Source: Phycisphaerales bacterium
GTDB taxonomy: Bacteria > Planctomycetota > Phycisphaerae > Phycisphaerales > UBA1924
Assembly: GCA_013360675.1 (NCBI GenBank)
Contig: JABWBB010000002.1
Span: forward strand, 124,001-188,000
Length of the DNA stretch: 64,000 bases
Direction: 5' to 3'
Position 1 is the first letter of the stretch, and every line of letters begins with the position of its first letter. The notes beneath the pieces were generated by a model. It had not been told where the DNA came from. It made no database searches and was given only the letters and a program-made list of their open reading frames with translations. The translations under genes and the position numbers were made by a program. Below are positions 51,766 through 60,659 of this stretch, one piece after another.

Positions 51766-52320
51766 ATGAGTTGGCTCGTGCGCCAATATGCCCGGCGCGT
51801 CATCAATGTGAACGTCAACATCGTGATCGCGGGGATCATGGCCCTGGGGATCACGGTGGTGGTGATGTCCCTGCTCACGCGCATGGGTCTCGAGAACAAG
51901 TACGCGATCACCGGGTTGACGTTCCTGGTTGACCTCGTTGCTGACGTGCTGGTCTATTACGGGCTGCACTGGTTCGCCAACCACATGCCCATCGGACTGC
52001 CCAAGCGGATCACGCCCGCCTACGCCAACTTGTCGTTCCTGCGCGACGCCACGCTCGTGCAGTTCGAGCGGGCGATCCTCTCGCCCGTGCTCTACACCAT
52101 CGCCCTAGGCCTGCAGCACACGCTGCTGCAGATGGGGTGGGGGGTCGAGGCGGCGACGGCGATTGGCTTTGGCGTGGGGATCGCCTCCGCCCGTTCGCTC
52201 CACACCATGTGGATGGTCCGCCAGGAACGCCGGGCGATTCATCGCCAGAAGGCCCAGGCCGCCGCCGAGCCGGCCGGCGTGGGCGAGACCGTTCCGGAAT
52301 CACTGCGACGGGGTGCCTAA
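51766..52320 (+). CDS. Integral membrane protein of unknown function
   Basis: A 184-residue protein with four hydrophobic segments: VNIVIAGIMALGITVVVMSLL, ITGLTFLVDLVADVLVYYGL, AILSPVLYTIALGLQHTLLQM and AATAIGFGVGIASARSLHTM (each about 20 residues). A basic end (MVRQERRAIHRQK) suggests the C-terminus is cytoplasmic. No family recognised. It starts 11 bases after the DNA methyltransferase and is followed by asnB in the same direction, so it may be co-transcribed with both. Confidence 0.7.
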   Translation: MSWLVRQYARRVINVNVNIVIAGIMALGITVVVMSLLTRMGLENKYAITGLTFLVDLVADVLVYYGLHWFANHMPIGLPKRITPAYANLSFLRDATLVQFERAILSPVLYTIALGLQHTLLQMGWGVEAATAIGFGVGIASARSLHTMWMVRQERRAIHRQKAQAAAEPAGVGETVPESLRRGA

Positions 52321-52344
52321 GCAAGGGCTGGTACAGTCTCGCCC

Positions 52345-54354
52345 ATGTGCGGGATCGCGGGCATTCTCCGTGTGTGGCCGGGCGGCAAAAGCCCCCCCGG
52401 GCACGAACACGCCATCCCCGAACCCTGGCTCGACACGCTCGACGCCCACATCAAGCACCGCGGGCCAGACGGGCAGGGACGCTTTCGCGATCGGGCCTTG
52501 CGCCCGGGTGGCATCACGGTGGATGTTGCCCTCGTCCACCGTCGCTTGAGCATCGTCGATCACACCGGCGGCGCGCAGCCCATGCTCCTGCGCGGCGGGA
52601 GGAGCCATCAGAATGAAACGTACGCGCGGCTGTTTCAGGGCGGTCCAAACGATTCTGTGAGGTATCAGCCCCAGAGTGCGGCACCGGGCGTGCGGGCCTG
52701 CGTGGTCTTCAACGGGTGTGTCTATAACCACCGCGAACTACGCGCCGAGCTTGCTTCACGCGGTCGAGACTTCACCACGGACCACAGCGACACCGAGTGC
52801 CTGCTCCACGCCTGGTGTGAATGGGGTGAGGCGATGGTCGATCGCCTCGACGCCATGCACGCCTTCGCCCTGTGGGACGCTGCCGATGCACGCCTGATCC
52901 TCGCCCGTGATCTCTTCGGCGAAAAACCGCTGTATGTGCTTGCGTTCCCTGAACGCCATACATGGGCGTTCGCCAGCACCGCCGCGGCGCTGGTGGCCTT
53001 GTGTGCAATGATGGGCGAGCCCGTGGTGTTCGACAAAGCCGCATGCGTCGAGTGGATCACCCGCGGCTATAGCGACCGCGCGACGCCCTACGCCGCCATC
53101 ACGCAGGCCCCACCCGGGGAGATCCGCCCCATCGAGGCCATGGGCGGGCTGCACGCGACGCCGCGCCTGGACCGCGTGGTAAACCCACCTGAGCGTTCGG
53201 CGCGTTTCGTGAACAAGAAACTACTGCTCGATGGATGGGAAGCACGCCTGCGTGCGAGTGTGATGCCCCGCCTCGACGCGGACGTGCCACTGGCGTGCCT
53301 GCTGTCGGGGGGCGTGGATTCGTCGCTGGTGGCCTGGGCCGCCAGTACGCAACGCCCCGACCTGACCTGCGTCACTGTGCGCATGCCCGTGGCGGGGTAT
53401 GACGAGACGTCCTACGCGGCGGACGTTGCCCGCGCCATCAACGCCCGGCACGTCGTCGTCGACGCCGGGGACGAACCTGCGCGGGATCTCGATCGCCTGA
53501 TTGGGCAGTTGGGCATGCCCTTTGGCGATAGTTCGCTGCTGCCCACGTTCTGGGCGTGTGACGCCGCGGCGAGTGTGGGCAAGGTGCTCCTGACGGGCGA
53601 CGGCGGGGACGAGATGTTCCTGGGCTACGACCGCTACGACGCGGCGCGGTGGGTTGGCCTGTTGACGCCTTATCTGCGCTTGATCAACACCGAAGACTAT
53701 TGCCCCCCTGGCGCAGACCCTCGATCGACACGTTCTCGGGTGCATCGACTGTTCGACGCACTGGTGAACGAGGGTTACACCGACCTGCTGGCGATCTATC
53801 CCGCGTCATTGCGTTGCCGGTTCTTTTCCGATGATTTCCACGCGTCGCGCAGCATCATCCGCGATCGGCTCGACGCCCGGGCCTACGACGTGCGGTTCCA
53901 CCTGCCGGGCGGCATGTTGCGCAAGGTCGATGCGGCGTCGATGAGCGCGGGGGTCGAGGTGCGGGCACCCCTGCTCGCGCACCCCTTGGCCACGGCGGCT
54001 CTCTCGGTGCACGAGCGCGTGGCGAGGCTGGGCCGCCAGCGCAAGGGGCTGCTGCGGGCGCTGGCGCGGCGTCATCTTCCCCACTCGGCGATCGACCGGC
54101 GCAAGATGGGCTTTGCGATCCCGCTGGGAGATTGGTTCAGGAGTGATCACGCCGGGCTGGGCACGCGAGTGTGCAACATCGCTGCCTCGGGACGGCTGCT
54201 CCCGCGCGGGGTTGATCTGCCGGTCAACTTCGGGTTCATCCAGACCATGATCGATGAGCACATGGAATCGCGGCGCGACCACTCGCAGCGTCTGTACATG
54301 CTGCTGGCCCTGGACGCCTGGACTCGCTGGCACGAGTCCGCCGCCCACGTCTGA
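52345..54354 (+). CDS. asnB: Asparagine synthetase (glutamine-hydrolysing)
   Basis: Makes asparagine from aspartate, glutamine and ATP. Class II amidotransferase Cys2 is at the start (MCGIAGILRV), with the glutaminase segments KHRGPDGQGR and HRRLSIVD. The synthetase domain has the pyrophosphate loop LLSGGVDSSLVAWA near residue 321 and GDGGDEMFLGYDRYD. C-terminal KMGFAIPLGDW is standard. At 669 residues it is in the long AsnB range; asparagine-synthetase-like enzymes that amidate cell-wall or exopolysaccharide precursors share these motifs, but nothing nearby suggests that role. Confidence 0.9.
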   Translation: MCGIAGILRVWPGGKSPPGHEHAIPEPWLDTLDAHIKHRGPDGQGRFRDRALRPGGITVDVALVHRRLSIVDHTGGAQPMLLRGGRSHQNETYARLFQGGPNDSVRYQPQSAAPGVRACVVFNGCVYNHRELRAELASRGRDFTTDHSDTECLLHAWCEWGEAMVDRLDAMHAFALWDAADARLILARDLFGEKPLYVLAFPERHTWAFASTAAALVALCAMMGEPVVFDKAACVEWITRGYSDRATPYAAITQAPPGEIRPIEAMGGLHATPRLDRVVNPPERSARFVNKKLLLDGWEARLRASVMPRLDADVPLACLLSGGVDSSLVAWAASTQRPDLTCVTVRMPVAGYDETSYAADVARAINARHVVVDAGDEPARDLDRLIGQLGMPFGDSSLLPTFWACDAAASVGKVLLTGDGGDEMFLGYDRYDAARWVGLLTPYLRLINTEDYCPPGADPRSTRSRVHRLFDALVNEGYTDLLAIYPASLRCRFFSDDFHASRSIIRDRLDARAYDVRFHLPGGMLRKVDAASMSAGVEVRAPLLAHPLATAALSVHERVARLGRQRKGLLRALARRHLPHSAIDRRKMGFAIPLGDWFRSDHAGLGTRVCNIAASGRLLPRGVDLPVNFGFIQTMIDEHMESRRDHSQRLYMLLALDAWTRWHESAAHV

Positions 54355-54369
54355 CGCCGTGGCCCGTGT

Positions 54370-54774
54370 TCAGGTCACGATGCGACAGATCGGGCCATTG
54401 CGTTCATAGCGCGGCACGTTCGGATCGGCGCTGAGCGACCAGGCCTCGATCCCGCCGGCGATGCTGACGCAATCGGCCCAGCCCATGGCGCGCAGGGCCA
54501 ACGCGGCCTTGAGCGAGCGAACGCCGTGGTGGCAGAGCGTGGCGACCTTGGCCCCCGCGGGGATCTCGTCGGCCCGCTGCTCGATCTCGTGCAGGGGAAT
54601 GTGGATCGCCCCCTCGACGCGGGCGACCTGAAGTTCGCTCTCCAGGCGCACGTCGACGATGACAAACCCCGGCTCGCCGGTGCGCTGCCTGGCCTCGCGG
54701 CAGGAGATCTCGTACCCCTCGCGGAGGGACTGACCGATCGGCAGGCCGTGCTCGTTGACTTTGGAGGAGCCCAC
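54370..54774 (-). CDS. Rhodanese-like sulfurtransferase
   Basis: A single-domain rhodanese (134 residues). FVIVDVRLESELQVARVEGA is the CH2A region and the active-site loop is LCHHGVRSLKAALAL, with the catalytic Cys near residue 88. The GTG start lies two bases after the stop of the upstream lipoprotein gene, so they form an operon. The acceptor of sulfur is unknown. The last 25 residues (NVPRYERNGPICRIVT) are a tail without known role. Confidence 0.85.
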   Translation of the reverse strand: MGSSKVNEHGLPIGQSLREGYEISCREARQRTGEPGFVIVDVRLESELQVARVEGAIHIPLHEIEQRADEIPAGAKVATLCHHGVRSLKAALALRAMGWADCVSIAGGIEAWSLSADPNVPRYERNGPICRIVT

Positions 54775-54776
54775 GA

Positions 54777-55298
54777 TCAGGGCGCTCCGGCGGGATCTAC
54801 GTTAGATGTGTGCATACGAAGCGTGGTGGGGGTGGCGCGCCAATAGGAATCGCGCGGGCCGCGGACTTCGTGCCACGGCGCAGTTTGAATCATGCGAGGG
54901 CCCATCAGCACGAAATCCCACGCGGCCATGGGGGCGGAGGCTCCCGCCTCGGCCCACTGCATGGCGGTGAACCCGTCGTCGGTATCCAAGGCCGATATGG
55001 CGGTGGGGAACTGCCCTCGCTGGCGGGCGGTCTTGTCGATCAACGTGAACTTGGTCGCGTATGTGGTGTTGCCCGCGGTCCCGTCCACGGGGACGAGGAA
55101 GGCCTGCCTGCCCCAGTTGGCGCGGGAGAGGCCTGTGAGCGAGGCTTGGTCATTGCTCGGGCCCTCGGGGCGAGTGGGGGTCATCGCCAGGGCCTCCATT
55201 GCGACGACTTCGCCCAACGTCGCCCGTTCATTCGAAGGGGCACAACCCAGGAGGGCGAGCAGCCCTGTCGTTGTGATCAGTGTGTGCGTGGTTCGCAT
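54777..55298 (-). CDS. Lipoprotein of unknown function
   Basis: A 173-residue protein with a lipoprotein signal (LITTTGLLALLGCAPSN, lipobox LLGC). The mature domain (SRANWGRQAFLVPVDGTAGN, then RQRGQFPTAISALD, AAWDFVLMGPRMI) has no family I recognise. It heads a two-gene operon with the rhodanese, which would sit in a different compartment unless the latter is exported, so a direct partnership is doubtful. Confidence 0.65.
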   Translation of the reverse strand: MRTTHTLITTTGLLALLGCAPSNERATLGEVVAMEALAMTPTRPEGPSNDQASLTGLSRANWGRQAFLVPVDGTAGNTTYATKFTLIDKTARQRGQFPTAISALDTDDGFTAMQWAEAGASAPMAAWDFVLMGPRMIQTAPWHEVRGPRDSYWRATPTTLRMHTSNVDPAGAP

Positions 55299-55313
55299 GC
55301 AACCCAGAGGGTA

Positions 55314-55994
55314 TCAGCCCTCGGGCTCGGGAGCGGGCCCCAGCATGCGCTGGGCGGCCTCGCGAGAGACTTCCTCGTCAAACCCCCGGCGGGCGAGCGA
55401 GGACATCAGGCGACGCCACTTGACCTCGATGGTGAGATCTTTGCTGAGGCGCTTGGCCAACGTCTTTGCCGCCTCGGTCGCGCGGTCGGTTTCTGTCATC
55501 GCCCCCTTGATGGCCCGGCGCCGGGTGGTGGCATCGACCCCACGCGATTCGAGTGTCGCGTCGAGGGCGGCGTCGGAAGAAGCGCGGCTGCCGGTACGTC
55601 CGGCGATGTCCGCCGCCAGATCGGCATCATTGAGCAGCCCATCGCGCGCGAGCGAATCAGCGGCGGCTTCGGCGATGGGCTGGGGCGTGCCGCCCGCCAC
55701 CAGTTTGCGGATCAGTTCGACGCGTGTCCTCGCCCGCACGCCAAGCAGTCGCACTCCCCGCTCGCGGGCCTTCTGGATCAGCACGGCGTGTTCGATCTTG
55801 TCGGCCAGACCCGGGGTCCAGGGAATTCCCTCTCGAATACCGAGCGAAGACACTGCTGAGGCGGGGGCCCGGGCTACGCGTCGCGAGTTGACAATGACCC
55901 ACGCCCATGCCGAGGAACGGGGATCGGGCCGCAAGGCTTCGATCAGCGGGATCACGCCGCCCCTGCCGGTATCTTCGTGGCGTGTGGCGTTCAT
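55314..55994 (-). CDS. recX: Regulatory protein RecX
   Basis: Modulator of RecA filament activity. The 226-residue helical protein shows the RecX repeat pattern: RARTRVELIRKLVAGGTPQPIAEAAADSLARDGLLND with split conserved positions R.eL..KL...G, then a second repeat around LDATLESRGVDATT and a third around RRLMSSLARRGFDEE. The N-terminal 50 residues are unusual. The ATG overlaps the TPR gene stop by four bases. recA itself is not in the window. Confidence 0.75.
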   Translation of the reverse strand: MNATRHEDTGRGGVIPLIEALRPDPRSSAWAWVIVNSRRVARAPASAVSSLGIREGIPWTPGLADKIEHAVLIQKARERGVRLLGVRARTRVELIRKLVAGGTPQPIAEAAADSLARDGLLNDADLAADIAGRTGSRASSDAALDATLESRGVDATTRRRAIKGAMTETDRATEAAKTLAKRLSKDLTIEVKWRRLMSSLARRGFDEEVSREAAQRMLGPAPEPEG

Positions 55995-56302
55995 GGCTCG
56001 ATCTCGTCGATCAGGGCCTGCAGTTCGCTCGAGGCCTTGAGATCAGCGGCGCTTCGTGCGGATTTCTGTCCCACGTTGGCGACGGCCAAGGCTTCCTCCA
56101 CCCGCCCCAGCGCGTGCAGCGATTTGGCCTTGAAGTAGTAGGCATAGAAGCAGGCGGGATCGGACTCAAGGCAGCGGTCAAAGAACTGAATGGCCTGCGC
56201 GTGTCGGCCCAGACGGGCGTGCTCCTGACCCAGGCCATAGAGAACGAAAGCATCTTTCGGGTCTGTCGCGAGCAGTCGCTCAAGATCCGCGATCGAGGGC
56301 AT
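55991..56302 (-). CDS. Small TPR protein
   Basis: A 103-residue cytoplasmic protein made of tetratricopeptide repeats: FVLYGLGQEHARLGRHAQAI, then FYAYYFKAKSLHALGRVEEA. It begins at ATG 56302 and overlaps recX by four bases (ATGA), so the two are co-translated. Role presumably protein-protein contact; partner unknown. Confidence 0.75.
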   Translation of the reverse strand: MPSIADLERLLATDPKDAFVLYGLGQEHARLGRHAQAIQFFDRCLESDPACFYAYYFKAKSLHALGRVEEALAVANVGQKSARSAADLKASSELQALIDEIEP

Positions 56303-56361
56303 TCACACAGCCTACCCGAGTTCGTTCGGGCTTGCGAGCTTCACCAGCGAGGCCCAGGAAA

Positions 56362-58557
56362 CTAGCGGGACTGCAGGATCAGCGGAACCACCTGCGACCC
56401 CGCGACCTCGAGCGATCCCAGCAGCGACGCGGCGGCGGTCGCCTCGTCGTCGAAACCCTTCGAGGCCATGTCGACCAGACGTGTGATGTGCCGCGCCTCG
56501 AGCAAGTTGCCGTGAGCCTTTGCGGACTCGCGGGTCAGATTGAGCAGGTCGACACGTTCGGCGCCCGAGGCCGCGGCGGCCGCGTCCATGAGGGCGCGCT
56601 GGCAGCGTTCCTGTCCGATGCGGGAAAGGATCTCGCCAACCTTCATGCGGGTCGGGCCGCTTGTCTCGCCCAGAGCGGTCGTCAGGGCCGCCGAGGCGTC
56701 GCCGACGTTGAGCACCGTATTGCCCGAGATGGCCAGATCACGCATAGCGCTGAGCGCACGTGAAGAGTACGAGGCGGCTTCGGCCTCGGTGATCGGCCCG
56801 CCGCTGGCGGCCTGAACAAGGTCCTTGGCGGCCTGAGCCAGCATCGCCTCGCCCGCCGCCACCGGACGCACCGCCACGCGGGCGTCGCCAAGGTATCGGC
56901 GCTTCATATCAGCGGCCTGATCAGACGGCGCCAGCAGAAGCACGGGAGTCGCCGAGAGCTTGGGCGTGCCGCGGGCCTCGCCGATCATGGCGGGGGCCTT
57001 CTCGGCGTCGAGCCCGTTGCCGACGATGAGGTCGATGGCGGGCGCCTCGGCGATCGCCGCGGAGAGTTCGCCGATGTTCCGGCCCAGCGGGAGGACGGTA
57101 TAGCCCAGCCCCTGGAGCATCTTGCGGGTGCTCTGGTAGGCCTCGGCGTCGGCGCCGATGACCATCGCCACCTGCGACGACGCGCCACGCACCGCGCCCG
57201 CGAGCGTGGGCACCACGCGGTCAGCGCCCGCAAAGTTATCGCGCGGCTGAGCCACGCCCAGCGCGAGCGCCGCCTCGAACTGCACGCGACGATTCGGGTA
57301 GTTCAATGCATCGACCAGCGCGGTACGACCCTCGGCCGAGGCCAGAGCGCGGCTGCCCGCCGTCCGCTCGACCATCGCCAAGGCGCGGCGTGCCAGGGGC
57401 GTATCACGATCGGTGAGCGCACGCGTCAGCACCAGCTGGCAGACACGCGGACCGGCGGCGGCGGCGAAGTAGTCTGCGCCGCGACGATCGGCGGCGTAGG
57501 CCGGGTTCTCATACCCCGCGGGGGCATCGATCTCGCGCGAGAAGTTCGCCGCCACCCACAGGGCCAGCGTCGCGTCCGAGGTCATCCCGCTGGCGGATTC
57601 GAGCTGCATGGCCCGCTCGGCCAGGCGCATCGCCATGGCCTCGTGATAGACGCTCGTGCGGATGGCGGTCATGACCAGGCCGATGGCCGGCTCGTACGAC
57701 CAGAGCAACTGGTGATCTTCACCCGTGAAGCTGGTGACCTCGAGGCGCTCGTCGTAATACGCCGTGGCCAGCTCGCGATACAGGGCGCCGGCCTCGCCCG
57801 CGCCCCCGCCCACACGCTCGATCGAGCGAAGGCAGGCATCGCGCACCTTGGCGTTCTTCGTGCCCTGCGAGAGGTCCACCAGGAAGGGCAGGCTTGTCTT
57901 CCACGGAATCAGCCCGAGTGTCTCGGCGACGGTCTCCTGCTGTGTCTCGGGGAGTTTCATCATCGCGGTGGCCATCGGGATCACCGCCTGGCGGCCCAGG
58001 TCGATGATGACCCGGCGCACCTCGCCGCCCAGGGCCGTGTTCGAGCGATCGAGCAGGGCCGTGAGGAGTTGAGGCATCGCATATTCGCCCGCGGCAAGCA
58101 GGCGTTCACGGGCCATGAGGCGACCTCGGACGGTGCCGCCGAGCATTTCGATGTTCTTCAGGATCTCGATCGGGTCGCGGGCTCGAGCCAGTTTCCCGCT
58201 CTCGTAGGCCTTGAGCAGCCCGCTCGAGACTTCCTCGAGGCGCTGGTCACGCATCGCCCGCTGGCAGGAACTGGTGAAGCGGGCGACATCGCCCGTCTCG
58301 ATCATCGCGACCAGCTCGGGCCCGGGCACGTTGCGGTCGAGCAGCTCGCGCCCCATCGCCTCGGCGAGGTCATAGCGGTCGACCAGCACGTAGTGCATGA
58401 AGTCGTTGAGCAACTGCGCCGGTGTCGGGCGTTCCGCCGCCGGGGGCTGGGCCTGCGCCGTCTCGGGCGCGACCACCAACGCCGTCACGGGGGCTAGCCC
58501 GCAGACCGCGGCAAGAACCAGACCATGGAACCCGGCACGCTTACGAAGATTGGTCAC
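56362..58557 (-). CDS. Secreted HEAT-repeat-like protein with degenerate receiver-like domain
   Basis: A 731-residue exported helical protein. GTG 58557 has AGGAG six bases upstream and begins a signal peptide (LVLAAVCGLAPVTALVV, cut near AQAQP). Residues 35-450 and 600-731 are repeated helix pairs rich in Ala, Leu, Arg (for example GRQAVIPMATAMMKLPETQQ), read as HEAT-like repeats. Residues about 462-590 have the alternating strand-helix pattern and spacing of a CheY-type receiver (AMVIGADAEAYQSTRKMLQG, AIDLIVGNGLDAEKAPAMIG, PVLLLAPSDQA), but the phosphoacceptor Asp is Gly/Asn and the conserved Lys is Arg, so it should not be phosphorylated. Function unknown. Confidence 0.7.
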   Translation of the reverse strand: MTNLRKRAGFHGLVLAAVCGLAPVTALVVAPETAQAQPPAAERPTPAQLLNDFMHYVLVDRYDLAEAMGRELLDRNVPGPELVAMIETGDVARFTSSCQRAMRDQRLEEVSSGLLKAYESGKLARARDPIEILKNIEMLGGTVRGRLMARERLLAAGEYAMPQLLTALLDRSNTALGGEVRRVIIDLGRQAVIPMATAMMKLPETQQETVAETLGLIPWKTSLPFLVDLSQGTKNAKVRDACLRSIERVGGGAGEAGALYRELATAYYDERLEVTSFTGEDHQLLWSYEPAIGLVMTAIRTSVYHEAMAMRLAERAMQLESASGMTSDATLALWVAANFSREIDAPAGYENPAYAADRRGADYFAAAAGPRVCQLVLTRALTDRDTPLARRALAMVERTAGSRALASAEGRTALVDALNYPNRRVQFEAALALGVAQPRDNFAGADRVVPTLAGAVRGASSQVAMVIGADAEAYQSTRKMLQGLGYTVLPLGRNIGELSAAIAEAPAIDLIVGNGLDAEKAPAMIGEARGTPKLSATPVLLLAPSDQAADMKRRYLGDARVAVRPVAAGEAMLAQAAKDLVQAASGGPITEAEAASYSSRALSAMRDLAISGNTVLNVGDASAALTTALGETSGPTRMKVGEILSRIGQERCQRALMDAAAAASGAERVDLLNLTRESAKAHGNLLEARHITRLVDMASKGFDDEATAAASLLGSLEVAGSQVVPLILQSR

Positions 58558-58777
58558 GCTCGACTCCTGCGTCGCTGGTCGTTGAAAAACACAATGGCCC
58601 GCGCCGGCACCGACGGCTTCGATGGCGTTCGCACGCCATGCCGGATGCCCCGTGGGGAGCACCCACTGTACCGAACCCCCACTCGGACCGTCAAACCCCC
58701 GACCAGAGACCGTGCGGATTCCACAACCCGGGTTAGCCCGGGAGTTTTGCGATGGTCACCCTTGGTCTTGAGGCTCG

Positions 58778-59965
58778 CTAACGGCGGAAGGCCCCGATCG
58801 CCGCCTCCCAGCGTTCGATCTGCTCGTTGTGGCGTTGGATCGTGTCCGCGTGCCCCTGGCCGGTATATCCCCAGAGGATCAGGCCGGCAGGGGGAGTATC
58901 GCGGAAGACCGCGGCGGTGTTGGCGATGGCCACATCCGAGGGCGCGGTCTCTTCACTCAGGCGGGGGTGATAAACGAAGAGGCCCACGAACCAGAGGTCG
59001 GGTTTGCCCAGACGCTGGGAAAGCCGAGCGACCTCGGCCGCACGAAGCCGCTTGTATTTCAGATCGTCCCCTGCCCACACTTTCGTGTCGGTGCGCGGTT
59101 GCCCGTCGGGGATGATCTCGTAACGCTCGTAGGCGTTAGGGCAGAGCACATCGACGAGTGGCCAGAACCAGGACAGTTGCTCGTCGTTGATCTGGCGCTG
59201 CGAGGCTTTGATTGTCGTGTTGTTGGCATCCCAATAGCCGTTGTGGGGGATCATGTACCAGCCCTGGCGAGCGTTTGGCGCCTGGCGGCGCGTCTCGCGG
59301 AGGAGTTCGCCGGCCCAGGCCTTCGCCGCGCTGGTGTACTCGGCCTCGAGAACGGCGTGCAGCGCATCCCCCGTCAATTCACGGCCGGAACCAGGGTCGC
59401 GGAGACGCTCGGGGAAGCGTGTGCGGAGTAAGGTCAGGAACTCATTCTCGTGGGCGTCCCAGGTGGCGGGCACATCCGGGCGGAAGTAGGGGGCCCAACT
59501 CTCGATGTCGTGTACGATCAGGCCGTCGTAGGTCCCCGGGTCGGGAATGTGCTCTCGCATCGTGCGGAAGGCGGTTCGGACGCGACCGGGCATCTCGATG
59601 CGGGCGATAGCCTCGATGCGCCGGATATCGCCCTGAGCCCGGGCGTAGAGATCCACGGGCGATGGCATCTTGCCGTCATAAAAGTGCTCGGCGATCGTGA
59701 TGACCCGACGGTCCCAGGCCAGGGTGGTGCGCAGGTGGGCGCTGTTGCGACCCTCGACGTCGAAGAGCAACTCGGTGCGGGAGCGGACCATCGGCGGCAT
59801 TGGCCGTTCGGGTGGCGATTCCCCCGTGGGAGGGTCAGGGAGACGCGACGACGGCGGTTGATCCGTGGGTGCTGCGGGCGGATGAGGGAATAACCAAGGA
59901 CCCGATGCGCTGCAGGACGCCAGTACGCCAAAAAGACCCAGGAGAGTTGCTTTGATGATCGTCAT
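58778..59965 (-). CDS. Lipoprotein distantly like hyaluronidase (GH56-type TIM barrel)
   Basis: A 395-residue lipoprotein (lipobox LASC in LLGLFGVLASCSAS) with a Pro-rich spacer (residues 25-60). The main domain shows YDGLIVHDIESWAPYFRPD, then AAKAWAGELLRETRRQ, QGWYMIPHNGYWD and FWPLVDVLCPNAY, which in order resemble the catalytic-site, helix and substrate-cleft segments of hyaluronidase (GH56), where the catalytic pair lies in an IDWEEW-type motif; here it reads HDIESW. This likeness is by eye and remote. The gene lies 11 bases after the UPF0316 gene on the same strand. A glycan-directed enzyme is a reasonable working guess. Confidence 0.6.
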   Translation of the reverse strand: MTIIKATLLGLFGVLASCSASGPWLFPHPPAAPTDQPPSSRLPDPPTGESPPERPMPPMVRSRTELLFDVEGRNSAHLRTTLAWDRRVITIAEHFYDGKMPSPVDLYARAQGDIRRIEAIARIEMPGRVRTAFRTMREHIPDPGTYDGLIVHDIESWAPYFRPDVPATWDAHENEFLTLLRTRFPERLRDPGSGRELTGDALHAVLEAEYTSAAKAWAGELLRETRRQAPNARQGWYMIPHNGYWDANNTTIKASQRQINDEQLSWFWPLVDVLCPNAYERYEIIPDGQPRTDTKVWAGDDLKYKRLRAAEVARLSQRLGKPDLWFVGLFVYHPRLSEETAPSDVAIANTAAVFRDTPPAGLILWGYTGQGHADTIQRHNEQIERWEAAIGAFRR

Positions 59966-59976
59966 GAGTCCCCCGG

Positions 59977-60552
59977 TTATTTGCGGTTGAGCAGGCCACG
60001 CCATGTCATCAGGCGATCGGCCGAGCGGGTCGAGGCGGAACTGGCCGAGCGGACGTCATCGATGATGTAGTAAGCCTCGGGATCGATCGCGACGACATGG
60101 TCGGCCACACGCTTGGCGTGTTTTCGCGGGACCTGGAGGAAGAGAACGCCCACCGGGCCAAGGTGCCCGCGGGCCTCCATCTCGGTAACGGTGAGCGGGG
60201 GCAGATCGTTGTCGAGCGACGTGGCCCGCAGGGCGGTGGCCAGTTCGTGGGCCTTGCGCGAGAAGACCCGGAGCACCTGCGTGCCGAAGGCCAGGCGCTG
60301 CTCGACGCTGATCCCGATGTAGTTGCCCAGCGCAAAGCCCATGGCGTAGGCGACGTAGTAGAGCCAGTGGTCCATGGCGGTGATGATCCGCGAGACGACG
60401 GTGATCCAGATAAGGACCTCGACAAAGCCCAGGAAGAAGGCCCACCAGGCACGGGCGTTGACCACCATCACGGTTCGGAGTGTCCCGATCGAGACATCCA
60501 GCACGCGGGCGAGCACGATCAACAGGCACGTCACGAGAACGGTCATCGTCAT
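59977..60552 (-). CDS. UPF0316-family membrane protein (DUF5698/DUF2179)
   Basis: A 191-residue protein with three hydrophobic helices in the first 85 residues (VLVTCLLIVLARVLDVSIG, WWAFFLGFVEVLIWITVVS, LYYVAYAMGFALGNYIGI) and the family signature RVLDVSIGTLRTVMVV. A cytoplasmic DUF2179-type domain follows (PPLTVTEMEARGHLGPVG, then PEAYYIIDDVRS). This matches UPF0316 proteins; function unknown, with a possible ligand-binding role for DUF2179. Ends 11 bases before the hyaluronidase-like gene. Confidence 0.85.
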   Translation of the reverse strand: MTMTVLVTCLLIVLARVLDVSIGTLRTVMVVNARAWWAFFLGFVEVLIWITVVSRIITAMDHWLYYVAYAMGFALGNYIGISVEQRLAFGTQVLRVFSRKAHELATALRATSLDNDLPPLTVTEMEARGHLGPVGVLFLQVPRKHAKRVADHVVAIDPEAYYIIDDVRSASSASTRSADRLMTWRGLLNRK

Positions 60553-60596
60553 GCGGGCAGGCTAGGCCCGCCGCGAGTGCGTGGTACAGGCTTAAT

Positions 60597-60636
60597 AACA
60601 CCAAGCCCCGAGGCGAAGCCCCGGGGCTCTGGTGTT
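60597..60636 (-). terminator. Long hairpin, likely terminator of the repetitive secreted protein gene
   Basis: On the reverse strand AACACCA plus AGCCCCG pairs with CGGGGCT plus TGGTGTT, 14 pairs with one bulged G, loop GGGCTTCGCCT region. It follows the stop at 60660 by 24 bases. The T run after the stem is weak (TT, then ATTAAG), so efficiency is uncertain. Confidence 0.55.
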
Positions 60637-60659
60637 CCCCCATGCGGTCCGAGGGTGCG

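Noticed and set aside
58727-58742. CCCGGG-TTAG-CCCGGG hairpin upstream of the HEAT-repeat gene
   Set aside because: Six pairs without a T run on either strand; it could be a weak terminator but cannot be supported.
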